From contig DEDL01000018.1 of the NCBI GenBank assembly GCA_002349525.1, positions 1-17,543 of the forward strand: a DNA stretch of 17,543 bases, in the 5' to 3' direction. Source of the DNA: Lachnoclostridium sp. UBA2905 (lineage in GTDB: Bacteria > Bacillota > Clostridia > Lachnospirales > Lachnospiraceae). The notes beneath the pieces were generated by a model. It worked only from the letters and a program-made list of their open reading frames with translations, searched no databases and was not told where the DNA came from. Both the position numbers and the translations under genes were made by a program. Each line of letters starts with the position of its first letter. The stretch's first letter is position 1. Below, in pieces: positions 7,997 to 15,474 of this stretch.

Positions 7997-8051
7997 TCAT
8001 ATTTATAAAAGTCGAAAATACATATTTTGATATACGAGTGGAGGAATAGAG

Positions 8052-9089
8052 ATGAAAGTTGGAATTATTGGATCAACGGGTTATGCCGGAGCTGAGATTG
8101 TAAGATTATTATATAGTCATCCGGAAGCAGAGATTGTATGGTATGGTTCAAGAAGCTATATTGACAAGAATTTTGCATCAGTTTTTGGTAACATGTTTAA
8201 ACTTGTTCCAGATGTGTGCAAGGGAGAAAATATTAAAGAGCTTGCAGAAACTGTTGATGTAATATTTACAGCAACACCTCAGGGTTATTGCGCAACACTT
8301 GTTTCTGAAGAAGTATTGTCAAAGACAAAAATCATTGATCTTAGTGCAGACTTCAGAATTAAGGATGTTGCTACATATGAAAAGTGGTATGGAATTGAGC
8401 ATGCTTCACCTGAATTTATTGATGAAGCAGTATATGGCCTTTGTGAGATTAACAGGGAAGCTGTTAAGAATGCAAGACTTATTGCTAATCCGGGATGTTA
8501 TCCTACATGTTCATTTTTATCAATATATCCACTTCTTAAGGAAGGGGTTATTGACAGGAATACAATTATAATTGATGCCAAGTCAGGAACTTCAGGAGCA
8601 GGAAGAGGAGCAAAGGTTAACAATCTTTACTGCGAAGTGAATGAAAGTATTAAGGCTTATGGTGTTGCAAAGCATAGGCACACACCAGAAATTGAAGAAC
8701 AGTTATCCTATGTTGCAGGGGATGATGTTTTAATTAACTTTACACCACATCTTGTTCCTATGAACAGGGGAATTCTTGTGACAGCTTATGCAACTCTTAC
8801 AAAGAAGATAACAGAAGATGAAGTAAGGGATATATATCATAAGTATTATGATGATGAATTCTTTGTTCGTGTCCTTGATAAGGGTGTTTGCCCTGAGACA
8901 AGATGGGTAGAAGGAAGCAATTTTGCAGATGTCAATGCAGTTGTTGATGAGAGAACAGGAAGAGTTATTATGATGGGTGCAATTGATAATGTTGTCAAGG
9001 GAGCAGCAGGTCAGGCTATTCAGAATATGAATATAATGTTTGGACTTGCAGAGAATACAGGACTTAATTTTGCTCCATTATTCCCTTGA
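8052..9089 (+). CDS. argC: N-acetyl-gamma-glutamyl-phosphate reductase
   Basis: ArgC reduces N-acetylglutamyl-5-phosphate to the semialdehyde with NADPH, the third step of ornithine synthesis. The 345-residue length is typical. The N-terminus shows the Rossmann nucleotide-binding motif GSTGYAGAEIVRLL, and the catalytic cysteine is Cys149 in NPGCYPT. The C-terminal part contains the family stretch around DNVVKGAAGQAIQNMN. A strong site, ggagg, lies a few bases before the ATG. It is the first gene of an argC-argJ-argB-argD series, placed 158 nt after the NRPS and preceded by its own promoter, so expression is probably set by arginine supply rather than by the NRPS transcript. Confidence 0.97.
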   Translation: MKVGIIGSTGYAGAEIVRLLYSHPEAEIVWYGSRSYIDKNFASVFGNMFKLVPDVCKGENIKELAETVDVIFTATPQGYCATLVSEEVLSKTKIIDLSADFRIKDVATYEKWYGIEHASPEFIDEAVYGLCEINREAVKNARLIANPGCYPTCSFLSIYPLLKEGVIDRNTIIIDAKSGTSGAGRGAKVNNLYCEVNESIKAYGVAKHRHTPEIEEQLSYVAGDDVLINFTPHLVPMNRGILVTAYATLTKKITEDEVRDIYHKYYDDEFFVRVLDKGVCPETRWVEGSNFADVNAVVDERTGRVIMMGAIDNVVKGAAGQAIQNMNIMFGLAENTGLNFAPLFP

Positions 9090-9136
9090 TTTCAAATTTG
9101 GATAAACATCATTTTTTCTAAGAAAGGATTCTTGTT

Positions 9137-10366
9137 ATGTGTATTAATGTAATTAAAGGTGGAGTTACAGCAGCAAAGGGTTATATGGCTGCAGGTGCCG
9201 AAGCCGGAATAAAGTATAAAAACCGTAAAGATATGGCTCTTGTATATACTAAAGAGCCTGCTGTGTGTGCAGGAACATTTACTACCAATGTTGTTAAGGC
9301 AGCACCGGTAAAATGGGATATGGATATTGTATATGGTGGTGAATGTGTTCATGCAGTTGTATTGAACAGTGGAATTGCCAATGCCTGTACAGGAAGTGAA
9401 GGCATGGAGTTGAATGAATGGATTGCAGCAGAAGTTGCAAATGCACTTGATATTAAGACAAGACAGGTACTTACTGCATCAACAGGTGTTATTGGAATGC
9501 AGATTAATAAGGAGCCTGTAAGAAGGGGCGTAGCTCTTTTGAAGGATGGCTTAAGTGAAGATATAGCTGCGGGAACTCTTGCAGCAGAGGCTATTATGAC
9601 TACCGATACTGTTTCCAAGGAAGCAGCAGCAACAGTTATGATTGGTGATAAGCAAGTAACCGTTGGTGGAATGTCAAAGGGATCAGGAATGATTCATCCA
9701 AATATGGCTACAATGTTAAGTGTAGCTACAACAGATGCTCTTATTGGAAAGGAGCTTCTTCAGAAGTTAACTTCTGAAATCGTTGCAGATACATTTAATA
9801 TGATATCAGTTGACAGAGATACTTCTACTAATGATACCTTCCTTGTGCTTGCTAATGGAGCTGCAGGCAATGCTGAGATTAAGGAAGGAACAAAGGAATG
9901 TGAAGATTTCAAGGAAGCACTTAAGTATGTTGCTGAAAGTCTTGCAAAGACAATGGCAGCTGATGGTGAAGGCGCAACAAAGCTTTTTGAAACAAAGGTT
10001 ATTAATGCCAGAACAAAAGAGTCAGCCAAGGTTCTTGCAAAGTCTGTTATCACATCAAATCTTGTAAAAACTGCTGTTTATGGCAGTGATGCAAACTGGG
10101 GAAGAATTCTTTGTGCTCTTGGTTACTCGGGAGAAGAATTTGATCCGGAAGTGGTTGATCTTACAATTGAAAGTGCAGCAGGTTCCCTTAAGCTTGTAGC
10201 TAATGGAAAGGCAACAGATTATAGCGAAGAATTTGCCACTAAGATATTATCAGAAAGTGCTGTAACAGCAATATGTGATATGAAATGTGGAGATGCCTCT
10301 GCCCAGGCATGGGGTTGTGATCTTACATACGATTACGTAAAGATTAACGGTGATTACAGATCATGA
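9137..10366 (+). CDS. argJ: Bifunctional ornithine acetyltransferase / N-acetylglutamate synthase
   Basis: ArgJ moves the acetyl group from N-acetylornithine to glutamate, giving ornithine and new N-acetylglutamate; bifunctional forms also use acetyl-CoA. The 409 residues match the family. The N-terminus has the conserved GGVTAAKGYMAAG region. The self-cleavage site is in KGSGMIHPNMATML, where the bond Ala191-Thr192 is cut and Thr192 becomes the nucleophile of the beta chain. The sequence ends with a conserved region running to YVKINGDYRS. An aaagga site stands about 9 nt before the ATG. It lies 47 nt after argC, in the usual Gram-positive order. Its presence implies acetyl-group recycling; whether the first-step activity is retained cannot be told from sequence. 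Confidence 0.97.
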   Translation: MCINVIKGGVTAAKGYMAAGAEAGIKYKNRKDMALVYTKEPAVCAGTFTTNVVKAAPVKWDMDIVYGGECVHAVVLNSGIANACTGSEGMELNEWIAAEVANALDIKTRQVLTASTGVIGMQINKEPVRRGVALLKDGLSEDIAAGTLAAEAIMTTDTVSKEAAATVMIGDKQVTVGGMSKGSGMIHPNMATMLSVATTDALIGKELLQKLTSEIVADTFNMISVDRDTSTNDTFLVLANGAAGNAEIKEGTKECEDFKEALKYVAESLAKTMAADGEGATKLFETKVINARTKESAKVLAKSVITSNLVKTAVYGSDANWGRILCALGYSGEEFDPEVVDLTIESAAGSLKLVANGKATDYSEEFATKILSESAVTAICDMKCGDASAQAWGCDLTYDYVKINGDYRS

Positions 10367-10427
10367 TAAAATTATAATAAAGGTATATGTGTCATAGAGA
10401 ATATATTATGACCGGACAGGAGAAAAA

Positions 10428-11360
10428 ATGGATATTAAAGATTCAGGTAAAATTTCAATGGACGACATGTTTCTTAAGGCAGAGGTGCTTGTTGAGGCCC
10501 TTCCTTATATAAGAGATTTCAATGACAAAATTGTAGTTGTTAAGTACGGTGGAAGTGCAATGATCGACAAAAAGTTAGAAGAGAGTATGATGAAGGATGT
10601 TGCTCTTTTAAAGCTTGTTGGTATGCATCCGGTTATTGTTCATGGTGGCGGAAAAGAGATAAGCAAATGGGTTTCTATTTCCGGTAAGGAATCACAGTTT
10701 GTAGAGGGACTCAGAGTAACTGACAGTGATACAATGGAAATTGCTGAAATGGTTCTTGGCAAGGTTAACAAGCATCTTGTAGCCATGATTGAAAAGCTTG
10801 GAGTTAAGGCGGCCGGAATAAGTGGTAAGGACGGAGCAACATTAAAGGTTGACAAGAAGACTGTTAACGGACAGGATATCGGATATGTAGGTCAGATAAG
10901 AGAGGTTAATACATCACTTATTAAAACACTTCTTGATAATGATTTCATACCTGTAATCGCACCAACAGGACTTGATGATGCATATAATACATATAATATT
11001 AATGCAGATGATGCTGCATGTGCAATTGCTGAAGCACTTGGTGCTGAGAAGCTTGCATTTATGACAGATATAGAGGGAGTTTGTAAGGATCCTTCAGATA
11101 AAAGCACTCTTATATCATCACTTACTCTCGCAGAAGCATATAAGATGATAGAAGATGGTTATATCGGTGGTGGAATGCTTCCTAAAATCAAAAACTGTAT
11201 AGAGGCTGTTGAAAATGGAGTTAAAAGAGTATATGTTCTTGATGGAAGAAAGGAGCATTGTCTTTTACTTGAGTTCTTTACTAAGAAGGGTATTGGAACG
11301 GCTTTTGTCAGAGATGAAAACTCATATTATGAGCATGAAAAAGGTGTTTTAACAGACTGA
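10428..11360 (+). CDS. argB: Acetylglutamate kinase
   Basis: ArgB phosphorylates N-acetylglutamate with ATP, the second and usually controlled step of ornithine synthesis. The 310-residue protein has the amino-acid-kinase fold: VVKYGGSAM binds phosphate near the N-terminus, VIVHGGGKEIS holds the glycine-rich substrate loop, and the stretch NINADDAACAIAEALGAEK is strongly conserved. Before the kinase core there is an N-terminal helix of about 35 residues (starting MDIKDSGKISMDDMFLKAEV). Such a helix is known in arginine-inhibited hexameric enzymes, so feedback inhibition by arginine is likely here, though not shown. The site aggag (about 10420) precedes the ATG. A 61-nt gap separates it from argJ, and argD follows 42 nt downstream. 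Confidence 0.96.
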   Translation: MDIKDSGKISMDDMFLKAEVLVEALPYIRDFNDKIVVVKYGGSAMIDKKLEESMMKDVALLKLVGMHPVIVHGGGKEISKWVSISGKESQFVEGLRVTDSDTMEIAEMVLGKVNKHLVAMIEKLGVKAAGISGKDGATLKVDKKTVNGQDIGYVGQIREVNTSLIKTLLDNDFIPVIAPTGLDDAYNTYNINADDAACAIAEALGAEKLAFMTDIEGVCKDPSDKSTLISSLTLAEAYKMIEDGYIGGGMLPKIKNCIEAVENGVKRVYVLDGRKEHCLLLEFFTKKGIGTAFVRDENSYYEHEKGVLTD

Positions 11361-11402
11361 TGACATATGATAACCGGGTGTTATTGAAGGATTAGGAGAT
11401 GA

Positions 11403-12596
11403 ATGAATATGAGTACTACTATGACTGATATTATAAATGAAGGGGAAAAGTATTTATTACATACATACAATCGTTTCCCAGTTGTATTTGAAAAAGGTGA
11501 GGGCGTATATCTTTATGATACTGATGGCAATAAATATCTTGATTTCTTTGCCGGCATTGCTGTTTCAGGGTTAGGATATGGCAATGAGACTTACACATCA
11601 GCCCTTCATGAGCAGATAGACAAGCTTACACATATATCAAACCTGTTCTATACAAAACCACTTGTACAGGCAGCAAAGAACTTATGTGAAATGACACATC
11701 TTGACAGAGTATTCTTTACTAACAGTGGTGCTGAAGCCAATGAGGGTGCAATTAAAATGGCAAGAAAGTACCATTATGCAAAAGGAAATACAGAAAGAAC
11801 TGAGATTATCTCAATTAATCATTCCTTTCATGGAAGAACAATGGGTGCAGTTGCTGTAACAGGTAAAGAAGCATACAGAGCACCATTTGGTCCGCTCATT
11901 GGTGAGGTTCATTTTGCAAAATACAATGATATTGACAGTATTAAAAAATATGTTAATGATAAAACCTGCGCTATAATATTTGAAACACTTCAGGGCGAAG
12001 GGGGCATATATACTGTTGATGAAGCATTCATTAAGGATGTTAGAAAGTTATGTGACGAAAAAGATATCGTTATGATACTTGATGAAGTGCAGTGTGGATT
12101 TGGCCGTACAGGAAAGATGCTTGCATATGAGCATTATGATGTACTTCCTGATATTGTTACCATGGCTAAGGGGATTGGAAATGGTGTTCCTGTTGGTGCA
12201 TTTGCATGCAGGGAAAAGGTTGCGGCACTTGTTCCGGGTGATCATGGTACAACCTATGGTGGTAATCCATTTGTGACAGCTGCAATTAATGCTACAATTA
12301 AAGTGTTCAAGGAAGAAAATATACTTCAGAATGTATGTGAAGTAGGACAGTATATGTTTGAAAAGCTTGAAGAGCTTAAGGAAAAACACCCATGTATAGT
12401 GGCTCATAGAGGAATGGGTCTTATGCAGGGTATTGAGTTGGATGAGGCTCCGGGAGAGGTCATAAATAAGGCAAGAGAAAAGGGCCTTATCATCATTTCT
12501 GCTGCGGGCAATGTTATCAGACTTTTACCACCTTTGGTAATCAAAAATGAACATGTTGATGCAATGATTTCTATATTAGATGAGGTACTTAAGTGA
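11403..12596 (+). CDS. argD: Acetylornithine aminotransferase
   Basis: ArgD converts N-acetylglutamate semialdehyde to N-acetylornithine with glutamate and pyridoxal phosphate. The 397 residues carry the class-III aminotransferase signatures: GVYLYDTDGNKYLDFFAGIAV at the N-terminus, TNSGAEANEGAIKMARKY for cofactor binding, the aspartate in ILDEVQCGFGRTG, and the cofactor lysine Lys256 in MAKGIGNGVPVGA. Two starts are possible. The ATG at 11403 lies only 4 nt after aggag (11394-11398), whereas the in-frame ATG at 11409 lies 10 nt after it; the difference is two residues. The stop codon overlaps the GTG start of the following hydrolase, so the two are probably translated together. Confidence 0.96.
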   Translation: MNMSTTMTDIINEGEKYLLHTYNRFPVVFEKGEGVYLYDTDGNKYLDFFAGIAVSGLGYGNETYTSALHEQIDKLTHISNLFYTKPLVQAAKNLCEMTHLDRVFFTNSGAEANEGAIKMARKYHYAKGNTERTEIISINHSFHGRTMGAVAVTGKEAYRAPFGPLIGEVHFAKYNDIDSIKKYVNDKTCAIIFETLQGEGGIYTVDEAFIKDVRKLCDEKDIVMILDEVQCGFGRTGKMLAYEHYDVLPDIVTMAKGIGNGVPVGAFACREKVAALVPGDHGTTYGGNPFVTAAINATIKVFKEENILQNVCEVGQYMFEKLEELKEKHPCIVAHRGMGLMQGIELDEAPGEVINKAREKGLIIISAAGNVIRLLPPLVIKNEHVDAMISILDEVLK

Positions 12597-13438
12597 TTCG
12601 TACAGAATATAAGCTAAAGAGTGTTAACGGTACTGTTACCGGATTTATTCATGAAAATGATGAGAATGCCAAACATCCGGCAATTATAATATGCCCGGGC
12701 GGAGGCTACAGGTATCTTACACCACATGAAGGGGATCCTGTGGCTATGGCTTATTTTGCAAAAGGCTATAATGCATTTGTGTGTTATTATCCAATATGTG
12801 ACCAGGCAGTTTATCCTGCTCCTCAGCTTGCAGCCTTTGAGACTATAAAATATATACGCGATAATGCACAAAGTTTAAATATTATTAGTAATAATATTGC
12901 TATTGCAGGCTTTTCCGCAGGTGCCCACGTGGCTGTGTGTACAGGAGTATTATATGAAAATGAGGAGATTTTAGGGCCTCTTAATGCAAAACCTTCAGAT
13001 ATAAGACCTGATGCAATGGTTCTTTTGTATCCTTGCATAGGTGTTGATATTGAAGGTTATAAGGATAAAAATGGCAATCCGGCTGTATTAAGATGTGATG
13101 AGCTTGTCACTAAAAATACACCAGAATGTTTTCTTGTTACCAGCTTTGGTGATAAGTTCGTATGCTGTAACCAGTCACTTAATATGGCCAGGGCCCTGTC
13201 AGACAATAATGTTCCATTTGAACTTCATTGCTTTGAACCAGGGGATCATGGTTTCCTGAATAACAATAATAGTGAGCTTAGTGAGTATACAAGCAGATAT
13301 ATAGGTTTTGACAGCTGGTTTCTCACAAGTGTGGAGTGGCTTCGTGACAGATGGAATCCTGATAAGGGATTTGGAAAAAATCTTTCACCGGAAGGCAGAA
13401 TAATTGAAGATTATTTTAGAATTGAGCTAATGGGTTAA
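12593..13438 (+). CDS. Alpha/beta hydrolase (acetylesterase/lipase-like), coupled to argD
   Basis: This 281-residue cytoplasmic protein has the alpha/beta-hydrolase fold of the esterase/lipase (Aes or BD-FAE-like) group. The oxyanion-hole motif is PGGGYR, the nucleophile is Ser108 in GFSAGAH, and the likely partners are Asp187 (SFGDKF) and His219 (GDHGF). No signal peptide is visible. The start is a GTG whose last two bases join the argD stop in the four-base overlap gtga, which implies translational coupling with argD. Related enzymes in gut clostridia remove acetyl or other acyl groups from sugars or small molecules. Its substrate here is unknown; removal of acetyl groups from arginine intermediates is possible but not supported by any specific motif. 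Confidence 0.85.
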   Translation: MIRTEYKLKSVNGTVTGFIHENDENAKHPAIIICPGGGYRYLTPHEGDPVAMAYFAKGYNAFVCYYPICDQAVYPAPQLAAFETIKYIRDNAQSLNIISNNIAIAGFSAGAHVAVCTGVLYENEEILGPLNAKPSDIRPDAMVLLYPCIGVDIEGYKDKNGNPAVLRCDELVTKNTPECFLVTSFGDKFVCCNQSLNMARALSDNNVPFELHCFEPGDHGFLNNNNSELSEYTSRYIGFDSWFLTSVEWLRDRWNPDKGFGKNLSPEGRIIEDYFRIELMG

Positions 13439-13491
13439 ACTAATAGGTTAAACTAATAGGTTAAACTAATGGGTCATACTGATGATTAATA
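13427..13491 (+). repeat. 13-bp tandem repeats across the hydrolase stop codon
   Basis: The unit ctaat(g/a)ggttaaa occurs at 13427-13439, 13440-13452 and 13453-13465. A decayed fourth copy lies at 13466-13478 (ctaatgggtcata) and a possible fifth at 13479-13491 (ctgatgattaata). Copies two and three are identical, and copy one differs by one base. The TAA stop of the hydrolase is inside copy one, so repeat gain or loss would leave the protein end nearly unchanged but alter the spacing to the transporter gene. Confidence 0.8.
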
Positions 13492-13536
13492 TGATGAAAA
13501 CGGGACATACTATTAAAAAAAGGAGTAATATATAAT

Positions 13537-13977
13537 ATGTTCTGGGGAATCATTGCGGCAGTTATATCAGGTACACTTATGAGTGTGCAGGGAGTTTTCA
13601 ATTCGGAAGTTACAAAGCAGACATCCATGTGGGTGTCTGCTTCTTATGTTCAGGCTACAGCGCTTATAGTATGTATTATTGGCTGGTTTGTTACAGGCAG
13701 GGAGGGAAGCTTTATTGCCTTAACAAGGGTTTCGCCCTGGTATATGCTTACCGGGGGAGCTATGGGAGCCTTTATAACCTATACTGTTATTGTTGGAATG
13801 CAGAATCTTGGACCTGCAAAGGCAGTAATGTTTATAGTGACCATGCAGCTTATAGTTGCTTATCTTATAGAACTTTTTGGCTTATTTGGAGTGGAGAAGG
13901 TTTCATTTGAGTGGAAAAAACTGGTAGCGGCGCTTATCATCATTGCTGGTATTATAATGTTTAAATGGGAAAAATAA
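13537..13977 (+). CDS. Small DMT-superfamily (DUF606/YdcZ-type) membrane transporter
   Basis: This 146-residue protein is almost wholly hydrophobic, with about five predicted membrane helices. It has the family look of DUF606/YdcZ proteins, small half-size relatives of EamA drug/metabolite transporters: GTLMSVQGVFNSEVTK near the N-terminus, then GGAMGAFITYTV and LGPAKAVMFIVTMQLIVAYLIELFG. Its length equals the usual 140-150 residues. The substrate is unknown. The aggag at 13521-13525 stands 11 nt from the ATG, which is rather long. It lies 98 nt after the hydrolase, across the 13-bp repeats, and may be read from the argC promoter. No terminator hairpin was seen after it, only A-rich sequence. 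Confidence 0.85.
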   Translation: MFWGIIAAVISGTLMSVQGVFNSEVTKQTSMWVSASYVQATALIVCIIGWFVTGREGSFIALTRVSPWYMLTGGAMGAFITYTVIVGMQNLGPAKAVMFIVTMQLIVAYLIELFGLFGVEKVSFEWKKLVAALIIIAGIIMFKWEK

Positions 13978-14007
13978 AAAAAAGCTAAAAAAAACTTACA
14001 AAGGGTA

Positions 14008-14036
14008 TTGTAAAATCATTTTGTATTGGTTAAAAT
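14008..14036 (+). promoter_or_regulatory. Predicted sigma-A promoter upstream of comEA
   Basis: TTGTAA (14008-14013) and TAAAAT (14031-14036) are 17 bp apart. The -35 element matches four of six consensus bases and the -10 element five of six. It lies about 60 nt before the preferred comEA start, in the only sizeable gap of this part of the window, and would drive comEA and the two-component genes behind it. Confidence 0.5.
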
Positions 14037-14082
14037 GAATTTGTGTTTCGCATTCTTCGCAATCGCATTTATGTAAGAAACT

Positions 14083-14087
14083 GGAGG
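14083..14087 (+). promoter_or_regulatory. Ribosome site that sets a TTG start for comEA
   Basis: ggagg at 14083-14087 directly abuts an ATG at 14088, which is too close to serve it, but lies 6 nt before an in-frame TTG at 14094. The upstream GTG at 14043 has no ribosome site. TTG 14094 is therefore the best start. Confidence 0.7.
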
Positions 14088-14093
14088 ATGCAT

Positions 14094-14765
14094 TTGAAAT
14101 ATAGTTATGAAGAGAAAAAAAAGAGGCTATGCACCGTATTTGCAGTTGTATTTGTGTGTATTGCCGGTTTTTTGTATTTATTTTCCTCATATATCAGAAA
14201 GGATTTTGATACAGAAAACAGTGACGGGTTAATACTTGAGAGTGATAATAGTGTCGGTGGGGAACAGTCATCTGAGGAAATTGCTGACATAAGTGATTCC
14301 GGGAAATCTGATGTCAAAGCGAGCAAAAAGGTGGTTGTTTATATATGTGGTGCTGTTATTTCTGAAGGTGTATATGAGCTTGAAGCAGGTTCAAGAATAG
14401 ATGATGCCGTTAATGCAGCAGGGGGCTTTGCAAAGACTGCCGCCAGGGACTATCTTAATCTTGCAGAGCCTGTAACAGATGGTGAAAAGATAGTTGTATA
14501 CACAAAAAAAGAAGTAAAAAACACTACAGTTAGTGACGGGAAAACTAAGAATAATGACGATGCAGAATCCTCACGTATTAATATTAATACCGCCTCTAAG
14601 GAAGAGCTTATGAAGCTTCCGGGGATTGGTGCTTCTAAGGCTGATGATATTATCAGTTACAGAGAAGCCAATGGCGGATTTAAAAGTGTAGAAGATTTAA
14701 AGAATATATCAGGAATCAAGGATGGTGTCTATTCTAAAATTGCTGATAGTATAACTGCCCAATAA
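14094..14765 (+). CDS. comEA: ComEA-like competence DNA-binding protein
   Basis: ComEA is the membrane-anchored receptor that binds double-stranded DNA outside the cell during natural transformation. From the TTG start the protein is 223 residues. A short basic cytoplasmic end (KYSYEEKKKRL) precedes one membrane helix (about residues 13-30) and an acidic, serine-rich linker. An SLBB-type domain follows (from KVVVYICGAVISEGVYEL to IVVYTKKE), and two helix-hairpin-helix motifs close the protein (INTASKEELMKLPGIGASKA and the stretch around FKSVEDLKNISGIKD). This order is that of Bacillus ComEA. No comEC or comEB is in the window, so it is a detached copy. The response regulator starts 19 nt after the stop, suggesting one transcript. 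Function in transformation is known for the family, not for this organism. Confidence 0.9.
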   Translation: MKYSYEEKKKRLCTVFAVVFVCIAGFLYLFSSYIRKDFDTENSDGLILESDNSVGGEQSSEEIADISDSGKSDVKASKKVVVYICGAVISEGVYELEAGSRIDDAVNAAGGFAKTAARDYLNLAEPVTDGEKIVVYTKKEVKNTTVSDGKTKNNDDAESSRININTASKEELMKLPGIGASKADDIISYREANGGFKSVEDLKNISGIKDGVYSKIADSITAQ

Positions 14766-14784
14766 TATGAAAGAGGTCGTCGAA

Positions 14785-15474
14785 ATGGCAAAAAAAGTAT
14801 TAGTAGTTGATGATGAAAAGTTAATTGTTAAGGGTATCAGATTCAGTCTTGAGCAGGAAGGTATGGAAGTTGACTGTGCTTATGACGGAGAAGAGGCTTT
14901 GGAGGCAATTAAGAATAATGAATATGATGTTGTTCTTCTTGATGTTATGATTCCAAAGATGTCAGGCTTTGAAGTATGTCAGAATGTAAGAGAGTTTTCT
15001 GAAGTTCCAATTATCATGCTTACTGCAAAGGGTGATGATATGGATAAAATTCTTGGACTTGAATATGGTGCAGATGATTATATAACGAAACCATTTAATA
15101 TTCTTGAAGTAAAGGCGAGAATCAAGGCTATTATGAGAAGGAATAAGCGTACAGGCAATAATGTTATTTCTTCCAAGGTAGTTACATTTGGTGATCTTAA
15201 GGTTGATTTTGATGGCAGAAGAGTATTTGTAAGGAATCACGAGGAGAACCTTACAGCCAAGGAATTTGATCTGCTTGAATTACTTATGAACAACCCAGGT
15301 AAGGTTTATAGCAGGGACAGTCTTCTTAATACTGTGTGGGGCTACGATTATTATGGTGATGTCAGAACAGTTGATGTTCATGTGCGTAGACTTCGCGAGA
15401 AAATAGAGGATGAACCAAGTAATCCTGACTATATACATACAAAATGGGGTGTTGGATATTATTTCAAAGCTTAA
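14785..15474 (+). CDS. OmpR/PhoB-family response regulator
   Basis: This DNA-binding regulator is switched on by phosphorylation. From the ATG at 14785 it has 229 residues: a receiver domain (1-115) with the acidic pocket VVDDEK, phosphoacceptor Asp53 in LLDVMIPKMSGFEV and Lys in YITKPF, then a winged-helix domain (about 135-229) with TAKEFDLLELLMNNPGKV and VDVHVRRLREKIE. An in-frame ATG lies upstream at 14767, but gagg (14773-14776) is 8 nt before 14785 and the VLVVDDE strand then begins at the usual place, so 14785 is preferred. It is followed by, and slightly overlaps or abuts, its histidine kinase. It resembles the WalR/PhoP/MtrA group, but its targets cannot be read from the sequence. 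Confidence 0.95.
   Translation: MAKKVLVVDDEKLIVKGIRFSLEQEGMEVDCAYDGEEALEAIKNNEYDVVLLDVMIPKMSGFEVCQNVREFSEVPIIMLTAKGDDMDKILGLEYGADDYITKPFNILEVKARIKAIMRRNKRTGNNVISSKVVTFGDLKVDFDGRRVFVRNHEENLTAKEFDLLELLMNNPGKVYSRDSLLNTVWGYDYYGDVRTVDVHVRRLREKIEDEPSNPDYIHTKWGVGYYFKA

Noticed and set aside
10390..10412. Inverted repeat gtcata / tatgac between argJ and argB
   Set aside because: The arms are only 6 bp with a long AT-rich loop and no T tract; too weak to call an operator or terminator.
14043..14093. GTG at 14043 as the comEA start
   Set aside because: It has no ribosome site and adds residues ahead of the membrane anchor, whereas TTG 14094 has ggagg at 6 nt.
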